Shown here: positions 45,734 through 56,992 of the stretch, piece after piece
Layout of the letters: each line of letters starts with the position of its first letter
Position numbering within the stretch: position 1 is the stretch's first letter
Origin: Aspidapion aeneum
Lineage: Eukaryota > Arthropoda > Insecta > Coleoptera > Brentidae
Assembly (NCBI GenBank): GCA_963576565.1
Contig: OY755042.1
Coordinates: 96,714,185 to 96,778,184 of the forward strand
Direction of reading: 5' to 3'
DNA: 64,000 nt
Position numbers and translations under genes: made by a program
The notes under the pieces: model-generated
The model's input: the letters and a program-made list of their open reading frames with translations, nothing else
Databases searched by the model: none
What the model was told of the DNA's origin: nothing

Positions 45734-46070
45734 AACGTGTAACAGTGGGTACCATTCTAAATATAAAGACTTACATTTATTATATTTTGATTTTTCCATA
45801 CGTCAAAACTTTTCTTTGTTTGAATTCACAATTACCCCCCCCCCCCCCAGACTTTTGTTCCAGAACAGAAGTACAACCCAACCCTGTAAAAAATTGTTTA
45901 CGATTGTTATTATTTAACACCCATTGATTGTACGACTGTACCTTCCTCAACCGTAGCAGTAAGCAGAAAATCTTCAGTTAACTGAAGAATACGAAGATGT
46001 GCATCTTTTTAGCCTGCTAGCTAAAAACCTCAGCAGGATCACTTCTTCAGTTATTCTTCAAACGCACACA
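45734..46070 (+). promoter_or_regulatory. Likely promoter and 5' UTR of the chitin-binding protein gene
   Basis: The stretch lies between foldback B copy 2 and the start codon. Two TTCAGTTA sequences, at 45973 and 46047, fit the arthropod initiator TCAGT. The first would give a 5' UTR of about 95 bases. No convincing TATA box lies 30 bp upstream. A C run with ACTTTTGTTCC at 45835-45856 recurs near 2460, so part of the upstream region is itself repeat-derived. Confidence 0.4.
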
Positions 46071-46101
46071 ATGAAAGGTGTATATGTCATTTTATTGTTA
46101 G
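46071..46101 (+). CDS. Chitin-binding (CPAP1-like) protein, coding exon 1: signal peptide start
   Basis: ATG opens a 31-base coding stretch for MKGVYVILLLG, ending in G|GTGAGT, a strong donor in phase 1. Joined to the acceptor at 58627/58628, the split codon becomes Gly and the protein continues VVSGWGSA. The joined start is a typical secretory signal (basic residue, hydrophobic core, small residues at the cleavage site). Phase 1 matches on both sides. The exon is too short for ORF searches. The link across 12.5 kb is inferred from phase, sequence sense and orientation. Confidence is limited because no transcript was available. Confidence 0.65.
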
Positions 46102-46931
46102 GTGAGTTTTTGGAAAAACTTTCGTGTATTCGCATTTTAATTTTTTTTAGTTTTAATATTTCATAAAAAAACTTGTTTAATTTTTAAGTTAAAAAAATAT
46201 GTTAGATAATATTGCTTACTTTTAAAAATAAAAATGCGGATATACGCCTGGAGTTGTGCCGATATAAAAAGTGATTTTGTGAAGTTTTCTGAAAACTAAG
46301 GATTTAGAAAGTTTTCCTTGGATTATATACCTTGAACCCGTAAAACCGTGAGTGTTTAAAATAATTTGAGTTTTAATAAATAAAGTTCCATTTTAAATAT
46401 TATTTGGACACCTGGTATCTTCGTATTAAGCTGGTTTTGTTAATATTTAAAAAAATGTGCTGCATAATTATTCAATGGTGATTTTTACTGTTTATCCAGA
46501 AATATTATTTAAACATATTTTAAAATAAGAATCTTCGAGTTTCAGAAAATGCTGTAAGTATATTTTATGTTGCGTTGTTTGTCTGTCTGAATGTCTTTCA
46601 CCAACGTTCACAATTCAAACATTTTTTAATGGATTTTAATAAATAGATGGTTTAAACATCATAGAAGCTAAAATTGGGTGAAGAGTTTTCACAGAGGTAC
46701 GGGCAACCTAAAAAGGTGTGTTTGTACCTTTTTTATTTTACCAAGTTTTTTTAGGGCAGTTTCTAACTACTCTTAAAGTCACCACCTTACTGCCCGTTAG
46801 GCCCTTAAGGTGCAAGTCAGACGCTGGTGGTATAATTTAAAAAATAATGTACTATTTCATAATGCATTTTATGTTCATATTTAAAGGAATAAAAGGACAC
46901 AATTTGAAGAAGTATAGCAGTTTCTTTATTT

Positions 46932-47515
46932 TACAAGGTGACACCGAACCGAACCTGGATTTTCTCCACACACAAACACGTCGATTTTGTTTGCAAGGGG
47001 GACACTTTTTGGCTATCTTGAAATTGTTGTAGCACGAACCCCCTTCGAGGGGTTTACTTTACCCCTATATTTTACATAGGGAAAGTGGGTCTAGTGATAC
47101 CTTGTTTTGAAAGCCTTTTGAATGTCCTTACAACCGTGTAAAAGTTTCAAAAATCTAGCCATTAGTTTTTGAGATAATTGCCTTCAAATTTTCAAATTTA
47201 ACATGGACTGATAAAATAAAAACTTAATTATGATTTTATATTTTTCGGATTTAATTTTTATTTTTTCATTCCATGTTAAATTTGGAAAATTTAAAGCAAA
47301 TATCTTAAAAACTAATCGATGGATTTTCAAAACAAGGTATCATTAGACCACTTTCCCTATTCAAAATATAGGGGTAAAGTATACCCTCAAAGGGGGTTCA
47401 TCCTATAAAAAAGTGTCCCCCTTGCAAACAAAATCGACGTGTTTCGGCGTTTTTTTAATTTCCTGATAATTTTCGAGAAAATCCAAGTGGATCCTTTTTA
47501 ATTTGTCACCTTGTA
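46932..47515. mobile_element. 584-bp MITE (TACAAGGTGACA), Tc1/mariner-like
   Basis: TACAAGGTGACA and TGTCACCTTGTA bound the element, each including TA. The arms share AAATCGACGTG...TTGCAAACAAAATCG, GGGGGACAC and the GGGGTAAAGTATACCC block. It is related to 23536-24180 and 39285-39625. Confidence 0.8.
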
Positions 47516-47604
47516 TAATATTCATCGGTAGTTTTGACACGGGTTACCAGTATCCGCGGTTTTGAGATTAGGCTTACAATACAAATAATTGGTTTTTAGT
47601 GTTT

Positions 47605-48120
47605 TTGTATAACATGGCGTGGCAAATGAGGCCGCAGACCAAGCAGCGAGAAAAGCGGCATCTGTCGAATTTTCCAGCCCCGAACTGACCCTGGGGATAT
47701 CATACAATGCTGTTAACTCAACCATAATAAATGGATGGAGAATAGCTTCCAACAATACTGGATAAATATTCCAGAACTGGCTCACTTTAAGAGTTCATTA
47801 AAGGACCTTGAAGAACGAGAGCCACGAACATCATTCGACTAACCAGACAGGAGACACGTATTATAGTGACTGGTCTTTTTACGGCTCACTGTCGACTGAG
47901 AGTGAGAGAGACCAAATGTAGCCTCTATATGGAGGATCACGAAACGGCTATGCACGTTTACGTCAGAACACTTTCGGTAAACCTGAGATTGATTCAGAAG
48001 TTCTGAACAGTGTCTCACCCACACTGTTCAGAAGTTCTGAATAGTGTCTCACCCACACTGATAGCCGGCGTTTTTGGAGGATTAGGCATACCGTGGTGAG
48101 AAATTACTCAAAAGTGAGCC
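47605..48120 (+). pseudogene. LINE 3' fragment with RNase H end (I/Jockey-like)
   Basis: HGVANEAADQAARKAASV is the C-terminal RNase H pattern (GNExAD). After several stops comes IVTGLFTAHCRLRVRETKCS and YMEDHETAMHV, the Cys-rich tail usual in LINEs of the I/Jockey group. The fragment starts inside RNase H. A 34-bp unit (GTTCAGAAGTTCTGAA(C/T)AGTG...) is tandemly duplicated at 47990-48060. The frame is broken in several places. Confidence 0.7.
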
Positions 48121-48234
48121 ACAATAGACCCACTGGTGGTAGCAATGGAAGAGCTGCAAGACCCATTCAAATATGAATCACCAATCATCATCATTACATG
48201 GCGTTTTGTCTATTGATATCCGTCAAATTTTTTT

Positions 48235-48500
48235 GTTAGTCTATCTGTTAATATTTTAGTGAAAAGTGTATAATTACACTGAGGAATGTTAGAATATGTC
48301 GATAGTTTTTTAGGTCTGCTCTATCGCCTTTCTTGTCTAGAATAATGGTTATGGATTTTTTCCAGTTATTTGGGATTTTTTTTTGTATTTTATTCAGGAG
48401 AATATGGAGGGTATTAACTACAGCTTTACCACCGTACTTGAGCATTTCTGCCGTTACTCCGTCTTTATGATCGTTCTATAATTATTATCGTTCTTTTCGA
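48235..48500 (-). pseudogene. RTE-like LINE fragment (family 1), early RT region
   Basis: The minus strand reads DGVTAEMLKYGGKAVVN, LLNKIQKKIPNNWKKSITI, DKKGDRADLKNYR and, after a frameshift, a KILTDRL-like tail. This is the RT region before motif A in the same LINE family as 3625-4726. It is a short, isolated, decayed piece. Confidence 0.7.
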
Positions 48501-49057
48501 GGTGATTTGTTATTTTTTGTAAAAGTTTGGTAGATTGTAAGGTGCTGATTCGAATGGACCAGTGACAAAGTCACAAAGATCCCAAATATAAAAATGTCGG
48601 CGTGCAGTTGAGTCCACTCACCTGTTTTTTCTTTTCAATCCTCTTTCAAGGGCCCTTGTAGGTCGTTGCTGGAACACATCAATGTCTCTAATTTAAGCCT
48701 ATAACTAAATGTTCACTATTTACAGCGGTAAAATGATTTAATTAATGGTAAATTGCCGTAATGGCGCGGATTTTGCGGGTTTTAACACGGCTTCGTGCAA
48801 TGGCGGATGCGAAATCTTGCGGAGTGCTGAGTTTCAATTGCGCGCATGCGTGAGCTTTCTCAACTGTTTACGCGGGATATTTAAATCCATAACGCGTTTA
48901 TTTAAAGAAAAATGTATTCGAAATAAATGAAAACTTCCTCATTTACCTTGAACGAGAAAAATGCGGAAAAAGTAAACTAAAAGATAGAAAATAAGTAATT
49001 CTAAATTAACCTAAAACTAAACTAACGGTGAGCCGTTAACATTTTTCATTTACTTTT
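48501..49057. other. No gene recognised; GC-richer patch at 48740-48870
   Basis: The patch around 48750-48860 is richer in CG than its surroundings (ATGGCGCGGATTTTGCGGG, TTGCGCGCATGCGTGAG). It lies inside intron 1 and matches no repeat noticed elsewhere in the window. An alternative promoter or an old repeat are both possible. Confidence 0.3.
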
Positions 49058-49099
49058 ATGCTCTCGTTATTTCCGCTTTGCTTACTTAAGGTTGTAGCT

Positions 49100-49590
49100 C
49101 TGAGTTTATGTTCCTATATTTTTATTTGGAGTTTCTTCATGGTTTCCTACAACATCCTTAGCTGGGGTAGGGCGGTTGAATCGGAGAGAATCTTTATTCA
49201 GCAAAAAAGAATAATTCGTTTAATTTTTAAACTAAATCCTATGCAATCTTGCAGAGAGTTCTTTAAAAGTAAAAAAGTTTTAACAGTCACATGTATTTAT
49301 TTATTTAAATTACTAGTCTACATACATCAAAATACAGAAAACTTTACAAAAAGATCGGATATATACACTCTTACCAAACCAGAAACAACAATAATTTGGA
49401 AATACAAAAGTTTAATAATTTTTTTCATACAAAATCCCCCATACACTCAGGCCGATTCTATTACAACAAGCTTCCAGCTGAAATAAAAGTTTTTAGCAAT
49501 AATAAGTTCAAAAGGGAAATAAAGCGGTTACTATTGGACAACGTGTTTTATACACTAGTTGAATTTGAAAACTACCTAGAGAAAGGTTGA
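49100..49590 (+). pseudogene. Jockey/CR1-like LINE, RT C-terminal fragment
   Basis: YNILSWGRAVESERIFIQQK and RIIRLIFKLNPMQSCREFF are followed by KVLTVTCIYLFKLLVYI, then in the next frame YYNKLPAEIKVF and FKREIKRLLLDNVFYTLVEF. The order is the C-terminal end of RT proteins from Jockey/CR1-type LINEs. A frameshift near 49395-49450 joins the two frames (49058-49486 and 49396-49590). It is 5'-truncated. Confidence 0.75.
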
Positions 49591-49667
49591 TCTATGCTCC
49601 GAAGGAAACACACATTTTTTTATGTCAAAGTTTGTTAAGTTTTTTTTTATAGCTTTTTTTAGTGTAC

Positions 49668-49870
49668 AGCGGCGTAGCGTGCCTGATGGGGCGGGGAAGC
49701 CGACAACTAAAAAGGGCGCCTCAAAAATCTCGCGACCAAAAAAAAAAAGGTCATCATCTCTTTCGTTTCCTATGCCGCCCTTTCAATTTGCCGTTGCCGG
49801 CCCTGCTCCTTGGGCGCTTCGGCCACCCATGGGGCGCCAGTACCCTCGGGGCGGGGTAGGGTACAAATTT
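49668..49870 (+). mobile_element. hAT-like fragment starting CAGCGGCGTAGCGTGCC
   Basis: The start matches the hAT terminus type seen at 55412 (inverse CAGTGGCGTGTCG). It is followed by GC-rich DNA with ATGGGGCGGGG. The right end is not inverted clearly; the open frames here are by-products. Confidence 0.4.
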
Positions 49871-49914
49871 TTTTCTCAGATGTGCAACAGACCAGAATGT
49901 GCCTCTTATATTTA

Positions 49915-50043
49915 TAGCCCAACGCACCGACTTTTTTTTCGTTACTTAGCCTAACGGGTTCCCTATTACGTCATATTATGATTATACTAAGAAACGCTTA
50001 AGCTATGGAACCCAAAAAAAAAGTCGGTGAGATGGACCCTTAG
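49915..50043 (+). mobile_element. ~130-bp MITE, copy 2 (partner 10376-10508)
   Basis: It has GCACCGACTTTTTTTTCG and AAAAAAAGTCGGTGAGATGG as inverted ends and the same interior as copy 1. Here it is not within the ACGTTTTAAAACGT array. Confidence 0.7.
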
Positions 50044-50604
50044 AGTTCTCTGGACACAAAGGGGAGGGGAGCAATTGCCCCCCCTGAGACCACCACTGTT
50101 TATAATCAACCAATCGCATACTAAAGAGGCTCTCCAGATTCTATTTGCAGTCTATCTAAGCTTTTTCCTCAAAATCATACTATTATCCTAATAATTTAAC
50201 TTTACCTATTTTAATATATACCTACCTAAGAACTAGGTAATTATCCATTCATTTATAGTAAAAAAAACCCGATTGAAACAAGTTAGTTAATTAACTAAGA
50301 TAGAAATAAGAAGAAGCTGTTTTATGTAATCTTAATTTACCATATCTTAACAAACATATTATGGCAATTTTACGAGTAAGCATGTGGCATCAAAGAGTAC
50401 ACACGGCTGCGGCTGTCGAAAGTAGTTTTTATTGGCTCATGAGATGAACATTTTAATTATTTTTATGTCTTTGAGTTACATAATTAGGTAACAATGTTTA
50501 TCTGTTTGTCAATGTTTGTATATGCTATTTTATACACGTAAAGGCCCGTGACCACCTGTGTAGTCAGTCGTAATACAGATATATCGCAGCTGTACTTGAA
50601 TCTG
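50044..50604. other. No gene seen
   Basis: AT-rich intron DNA with no supported feature. Confidence 0.4.
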
Positions 50605-51872
50605 GGGCACGGCAGTACCCCGCCAAGTTCGCGTAAACTGCTGTGCCGTCTTTTCTTGAAACACTTCAGCCCATATTTGACCTATCTAAAACTCTACTTC
50701 GGAATGAGCTAAGAAACTACATCTATGCACAGTCGTAGACCTTCATAGAGTTAACAACACCTCCAAGTTTCATGAACTTTTATAGAATATTAAAGTAGTT
50801 TTCAAAAAACGTCGAAATTGCCACTCACTTACTCACTAATTCTGTAATAGCAAAGTTAAAAAAAAACATTTCCAAACTAGTAAAAACTTTTTATTTTGAA
50901 ATTTGTATTGGAGAACTTGGCTTTACTTTTATCTCAATTCTTTTTACGGAGTACCATTTACGCGTACTTGGCTTTTTTTTTATCATAGTTCCTATCAGTC
51001 TTCCAATGCCCAGCTCTCTAGTGTTTCTGGAAGTGGGTAATGTTAGTTTTAGATAACTTTACATTTATAGGGGAGGAGACTAAATGAAAATATTGGATTT
51101 TTAAAATTTTTTCCCATGGTTTTATCATAATTTCTATCAGCATTCCAATGCTCAGCTTTCTAGCGTTTCTGGAAATGGGCAATGTTAGTTTTATATAAAT
51201 TTACATTTATAAGAGAGGGAAGTAAATTAAAATGTTGGTGTTTTTTAATTTTTTCATATAGTTTTATCATATTGTCTTTCAGTCTTAAAAAGTTCAGCTC
51301 TCTAGCGTTTCTGGAAGTGGGCAGTGTTACTTTTACATAACTTTACATTTATAGGGGAGGGCAGTAAATTAGAATTTTGGGGTTTTTTGATTTTTTCCTA
51401 TAGTTTTATCAAAGTTCCTATCAGTCTACCAAAGCTCAACTCTCTAGCATTTCTGGAAGTGGGCAATGCTACTTTTACATAACTTTAAATGTATAGGGGA
51501 GGGGAGTAAATTAAAATTTTGGGGTTTTTTGATTTTTTTCAGGGGTTTGGTTATAATTTCTATCATACTGCCAAATTTCAGCTTTGTAGCATGTCTGGAA
51601 GTACAGTAGAATATTGATGATCTATACATGAGTGAGTGAGTGAGTCAGTGAGTGGCAATTTCGCCGTTTTTTGAAATTTCGTAACTACTTTACTACTTTG
51701 TGGAATTCCATGAAACTTGGAGGGGTTGTTAACTCCGTGGAGATCCACGACTGTACTGTTTGAGATTCGTAGCTTATTCCGAAGTAGAGTTTTAGATAGG
51801 TCAAATATCGGCTGAAATGTTTCAAGAAAAGATGGTAACGGCGCGCGAACTTGGAGAGGCACTGCCGTGCCC
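50605..51872. mobile_element. Foldback element, family C (1.27 kb), with ~123-bp tandem monomers
   Basis: Inverted ends GGGCACGGCAGT(A/G)CC...CCAAGTTCGCG are followed by about 230 bp of well-matched inverted arm (TCTTTTCTTGAAACA, TATTTGACCTATCTAAAACT, AGTTAACAAC, TGCCACTCACT). Between the arms are about five monomers of 120-125 bp (TATCAGTCT, CTCTCTAGC(G/A)TTTCTGGAAG, TTTACATTTATAGGGGAGG) and an (AGTG)n tract at 51628-51650. No TSD was identified. A partial copy is at 36590-37190. Confidence 0.8.
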
Positions 51873-53480
51873 TCAAACTATAGTTTTTCAAACTTTAAAC
51901 CACCCCTCAGCGGTGTTATATCATTGCAATTATTTGACCTGTAGGTATAAAAAAATACACTTAAACTGTTGGAGGTCAAGTCGATAGATTTAGTTCTAAG
52001 ACTCTTGTCTAAGTGCCAAGTTTTAAGATCTTGGTAAATATAAGTGCTTGTTTATTTACACCAAAACACTATTTTAATCTGAATTAATACACAGTGAAAA
52101 ATTATAAAATTGACATGGTAGAGGCGCAGTAAAACCTCAAATTTATAAGTTCTATTTTATTTTTATTTCAAACAAAAATAAAACATTGTTATTACTAATG
52201 TTTCCATGTGAGTAGGGAGGGCTGATTGTTTGACAAAATGCTGTTTCACATTCTTTTTAAAATATTTAAACAAATTTTGCAAAAGAACACAATAAAAGGT
52301 GAGATTAAATTATTCTCACGCCAACCTTTTGTTGTAATTTATGTAATTTTAAGGCACCATTCTTCATCCATTGTAGTTTTTTTTTGAACAATTCAATTTT
52401 GATGTGAATCCAAGTGATCTAATTCTTTAAAAAAATACAACTAAAGAAAATAAAAAACTATCTATTATTTGAATCCTATAAAATTCCAGGACTGCTCATA
52501 GACATTTGGCGGACATGGGCAAACTTAAAAATTGTCGCATAAAACTTATTTCAGAAAAAAAGCAGTAGTAGTATTACGAAGGGGAATACCTTAGGCCTGG
52601 CACGTAGACCACCATCCGGGCTTTTTTTTCTCTATACTTGAGTTTGATCTTCTGCTTCGTCAAGTCTTAATAATTTGTGTTATAATAACCTAAAACTTCA
52701 TAGGAGCTTTCGCTTCGGAGATAAAAAAACTATTTTCATTGACATTGACATTTTTTTTAAACATTGCCGATCCGTCGCCAACATTATTGCTTAGAAACTG
52801 CCTTCCCAAACAAAATTTGGCAGTTTCTTTTTATTACATTTTAGCTTTCTGCTGCATTTCGAACCTGGCGACAAGCTTACGACATCTTTATTTTAGCAGA
52901 TTTAAGCAAAGGAACTCAGCGTTCGCGTTCCTTTGTTTAAATTGGTATCAACTACTCACGCAGAACTCCACAAAACACTCACTAACACAGAACAGTAAAA
53001 CTAAACATTTTACTACGTTTTGACAAATAAAAAAGTTGGTCTAGTGACTATTTTTTAAACTCATTTTAAGGGGAATTAGTTTAACCGGTTTTATGGATAA
53101 ACTCATAGCTGCAAAGTCCTAGAAGCCCTGGTTCCGAAGTCAGCTCTAAAATACCACTTTGTATTTCAATTACGGTTTTTTTTTCTACAAATTATCCGAA
53201 CTATTGGGCATAGAATGAGCTTCGATTTGGTTCGGTGAATATCTCTAGCTTTAATTGTTTAATCACTATATTATTAGACTTGGATGTTGCCTCACTTTTA
53301 TTTTCTTCAAGATTAATTTAAGTTATCAATGGAGCCTGACGAATTTTATTGTAACTTTACACCTAATACACCATCGCTATACATGGATTATTTATATTTT
53401 ACAAACTGTACTACTAAACTTCTAAACTACTCAAATATTTTTTTATATATTTTCTACATATTTCATGAATTGGCATAAAA
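51873..53480. other. No gene seen
   Basis: AT-rich intron DNA. The plus frame at 52739-53023 (94 codons) shows no domain or relative in the window. Confidence 0.4.
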
Positions 53481-53486
53481 TTCGAC

Positions 53487-53653
53487 ATTATGAAGCCTCA
53501 ATTCTTTGGTTTAAAGAACCTGTAACATGTGCCCCAAAAACCTTCAAAATATCTTCACTTGTTCATACCTAGTGTTCTACTAACAACAGCAACAATTTCA
53601 TGTGGTATCATCCAGCCATTTAGAAAAAAAAACCCTGTTCCTGATTAATATGA
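53487..53653 (+). repeat. ~165-bp direct repeat, copy 1
   Basis: CAATTCTTTGGTTTAAAGAA through CCTGATTAATATGAAATAT is repeated at 53984-54150 in the same orientation with about 10% difference. About 330 bp of other sequence lies between. It may be a local duplication, or short terminal repeats of an unknown element. Confidence 0.7.
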
Positions 53654-53983
53654 AATATGGTTGTGCCTATATTGTGAATCAGTCACGTGAGTCACACTCA
53701 GTGTAATAACTAAAATTTTTTATAGAAAACAGGAATAGACATATCTTTTTTTTGCGTTTGGCTTTTAACGTTGAAAATAGTGCTTTATTTTAACACATTG
53801 ATTGCTCTTGTCCTTACTTTCTCACGTAAAGGTGTCCTGCACTTTCCAAAATTAGATCTGGCCACTCCTATTCCTGTAATTTTCTTTCATCAAGTTTGTT
53901 TTGAAACACATTGCCCTTTTTTTCTTAAAAATTAAAAAAAAGTATCCAAGTCGTTATATCTACGTTGCCTGGAATTTGAATCA

Positions 53984-54150
53984 ATTCTTTGGTTTAAAGA
54001 ACCTGTAGCATGTGCCCCAAAAATCGTCAAAATATCTTTACTTGTTCACACCTAGTGTTCTACGAATAACAGCAATAATTTCATGTGGTATCGTCAAGCC
54101 ATTTAGATGAAAAAACCCTGTTTCTGATTAATATGAAATATAAATTGTAT
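53984..54150 (+). repeat. ~165-bp direct repeat, copy 2
   Basis: Partner of 53487-53653 (see there). Both copies start at CAATTCTTTGG and end in ATGAAATATA. Confidence 0.7.
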
Positions 54151-54404
54151 TATGTAAATGACCAAAGAAATTAGGAAATATAGACCTCATTTATTATCCA
54201 ATTCATTTATATTATATGCATTTCCATCATACGTGCCATATGTATGATGTGTACAGTATATGTACGTACCTGAAGAGATAGAAGCGGCGAAGATCTTTAT
54301 CAAATTTGCAATGAGAGTCTCGTTAAAAGGATATTTCGTAACTTACGTAACAAAGATATTTTTGTAGTCTGGTGTCTGTTAGTCTGTAGTGTTAAAGGAA
54401 TAAT

Positions 54405-55165
54405 ACCAAAACTGGGGGTTAACAGTGAATGTGGACAAGACACAAAACTTATGTATTGGAAACGAATGAAGTGAGTTAGAACTAGACAATGGACAAACAA
54501 TATACAATATCTCCATGCAATGAGTATGTATACTTGGGTGACACATTTGATAAGACAGGAATAGACTGCCAAAAACTGGAAAAAAGAATAGTAAAAGCAA
54601 AAAAGGATATTGGATGTCTTAACAATATTTTATGGAAGAGAGATAAAAAAGAATGTAAAATTTAACATATCTGAAACAACGGTGAAAAGCACGCTGTTGT
54701 GTGAAATAGAAACTTGTCACGTAACAGAAAAATACAAAACAAAAATGGAAAGTTTCAAAATGGATGCAATAAAAAGATCAATGAGAATATCTAGAACAGA
54801 TAAGAAATTATATCATAAAAGAAAGAATGGGTATCGAGGGAAACATAACGGATGATATCACTAAAAGGCAACTGATATGGGACGGCCATGTATAATGGAT
54901 AAACGACGAAAGATTACCAAAGCAGATCCTAGAATGGCAACCAATAGGGCGTAGAAAAAGAGGGCGTCCTAAACTAGAAGGGCATAGGGTCACTGCATCC
55001 TGGAAGCCTCAGGGTTTCAGGATGCAGTGACCCTAGAATGGCAACAATCAATCCAAAGATTCCAAAGATCAATGAGTCAAAAAAACCTGACAGAAGATGA
55101 TTGTTAGGATCAAAGGAGGTGGAGAATACGCGTCGGATATCGTAGAAAAACGTTCTAAACCGACA
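54405..55165 (+). pseudogene. RTE-like LINE fragment (family 1), interrupted
   Basis: The plus strand carries GLTVNVDKTQ-like sequence and the segment reading VTEKYKTKMESFKMDAIKRS. It continues to the SQKNLTEDDC-like 3' end in several frames. A 53-bp hairpin element is inserted at 54980-55032. Small internal duplications occur near 55055. It is 5'-truncated just after the FADD motif. Confidence 0.75.
54980..55032. mobile_element. 53-bp hairpin element with 6-bp TSD, inserted in a LINE
   Basis: GGTCACTGCATCCTG is inverted as CAGGATGCAGTGACC around a short loop. CTAGAA is present on both sides (54974-54979, 55033-55038). Comparison with the uninterrupted LINE at 60470 (CTAAACTGGAATGGCAACA) shows that only one such hexamer belongs to the LINE. 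The same half-site GATGCAGTGACCCTA recurs at 59018. Confidence 0.75.
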
Positions 55166-55202
55166 CAGTTGTAAGAGTATTTTTTACATCATACCTATTC
55201 AC

Positions 55203-55412
55203 CCGTAGCGTGTTGTGGATAAAAGGGAGGGGGGGGGGTGAACACCTTAAGGGGCACAAATATAGGTATGGGAGTCAAATAAATTACAAACCTTTTTTTT
55301 TAAATAATAACACTATTAATTCTATTTTTTTCTCAAAGGACGCCAGGGGCGCCAAGCGCAGAGGGGCGGGGGTGGCGTTCGCCCCCCTGGCACCCTATAC
55401 GACACGCCACTG
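55203..55412. mobile_element. 210-bp hAT-type MITE with perfect 8-bp TSD
   Basis: The right end CTATACGACACGCCACTG is the inverse of a CAGTGGCGTGTCG terminus; the left end CCGTAGCGTGTTGTGGA is its diverged partner. CTATTCAC flanks both sides (55195-55202, 55413-55420). The frame at 55210-55455 is a by-product of the GC-rich right half. Confidence 0.75.
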
Positions 55413-55483
55413 CTATTCACCCCTATTGCATGAAATGTTGACCTTTAAAAATTGAAACATCCTTTCGGGACACGTTTCGTAAA

Positions 55484-55555
55484 AGTAGACTTTTAAACTT
55501 AGGATTGTAGAACTTAGCACTTAACACCCTTTAGTAAATACTGGTGTTAAGGGTT
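55484..55555 (-). repeat. Inverse copy of part of the 18942-19300 repeat
   Basis: GTAGACTTTTAAACTTAGGA, TTGTAGAACTTAGCACTTA and CTTTAGTAAATACTGGTG correspond to the reverse complement of 19000-19070. Confidence 0.6.
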
Positions 55556-56751
55556 TAACATTTATTTTGATTGGGATAAATATTTATTTAACATTTTTTA
55601 AATTGAAAAACTCTTATATCACATCTGAATCGGGACAAAACCTTCTAAGGAGAACAAGCATTCGAAGGCCTCACTTTTAAAAAAAAATCTCATAAAAAAT
55701 AACCTAAATGTTGTCCACTTCAAATTAAGGAAAACCCATTTAACCACCAATTAAATTAATTAAACAAACACACAATTAAAGCCTAATTGTTAAAAACATA
55801 AATAATAATAATATGTACTTTTACAAACGTTTTGTTTTCAGGGATAAACAAGCAATTCACACGCTGCAGGTTACATTAGTTTTTTTGTTTGTTAAATCGT
55901 GTTTTAGATAGCCTTTAATATTTGTTTATTACTTTACCTAAAAAATGTAGGTCATCTTGAGCTCTTCATATTTAATAACATTGTTTAAAAAAATAGCGTG
56001 TCAAGTACAATTATTTCTTAGCATTTGGGACACATCCCCACTAGAAAAACTTCAAACATTCTAAAAATCAGTTTTTTGTGATTTTCTCCTAAACTAGTAA
56101 CTTTTTTAAAAAAACTCAAGAAAGGAAAAATACGCAAAATCATTCATTCTATGCTATAAAATTTAAAAAAAAACACAAACAAATATTTAAAAAAATATAT
56201 TTTAAAAGAATGATTTTTTCCCTCTCTGTTTGTAACTTGTTTTAAATTGTTAATACTTTATAATATTAAGCTTGATCCCCACTTGTACGAAACAACATTT
56301 ACTAAAATTTAGTTTTTGTTTTTTTAAAGTTAAACAACCTTAAGTAAAGGTTAGGAAAATAGTTAATACCACCCGGACCACCAATGCGATTTTGAAAATT
56401 TTTGTACGATTAGGAACTGTACGAGAAAAAAAACTTAATATTAAAAATCAACTACTGGTTAGAAACAGTGTTAAAATACGCAAAAATGCACACGCTTTTA
56501 TTTTATTTGAAATTGCAGCTTATAGATATTAAAGTAATTTTTATAAAATTTTAGAATAAATAGTGTTTGATTAAACTTAAATGTGAACAAAAGGGTTGTT
56601 ATTAAGGGTTGAAAATTATAAACTGAGGTACTTACAAAACGTTTTTCCAAATACAGATTAGATTTTTATGTCATGATTTTTCGCCAAGGCTCTCAGAAAC
56701 CAGGCTTTTTGGGAAAAAATTATGATACAACGACTATTCGGTAAAACTTTA
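55556..56751. other. No gene seen
   Basis: AT-rich intron DNA without a supported feature. Confidence 0.4.
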
Positions 56752-56900
56752 TGTATGTACACCCTATATCATTATTTTTGAGACAACTTTTTACAACTTA
56801 TTTTCATTGGCCTGTGCTATTTGTTACGGTAAACAGCTGATAACTGTCAAAAAGTTATCTCAAAAATTATGATGTGGAGTTTACCTATGTTTATAATTTC
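56752..56900. mobile_element. ~150-bp MITE (ATCATTATTTTTGAGACAAC ends)
   Basis: ATCATTATTTTTGAGACAAC at the left is inverted as AGTTATCTCAAAAATTATGAT at the right. The interior includes AGGCCTGTGC-like and GTAAACAGCTG segments. A truncated relative is at 32230. Confidence 0.6.
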
Positions 56901-56992
56901 AAACCCTTAAAAAAGTACCCTTAGGTTACATTTATTTTTTTTAAACCCTTTTGAGCAATTAAAGTTTAGTGAAACACTATTTTTGCTATCAA

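Noticed and set aside
52739..53023. 94-codon plus-strand frame
   Set aside because: No domain, no splice or promoter context, and it lies within a large intron on the sense strand without matching exon phase.
55841..55870. Micro-exon between TTTTCAG and CTGCAG|GTTACA
   Set aside because: The donor is weak, and no phase-compatible protein sequence would improve the cuticle gene model.
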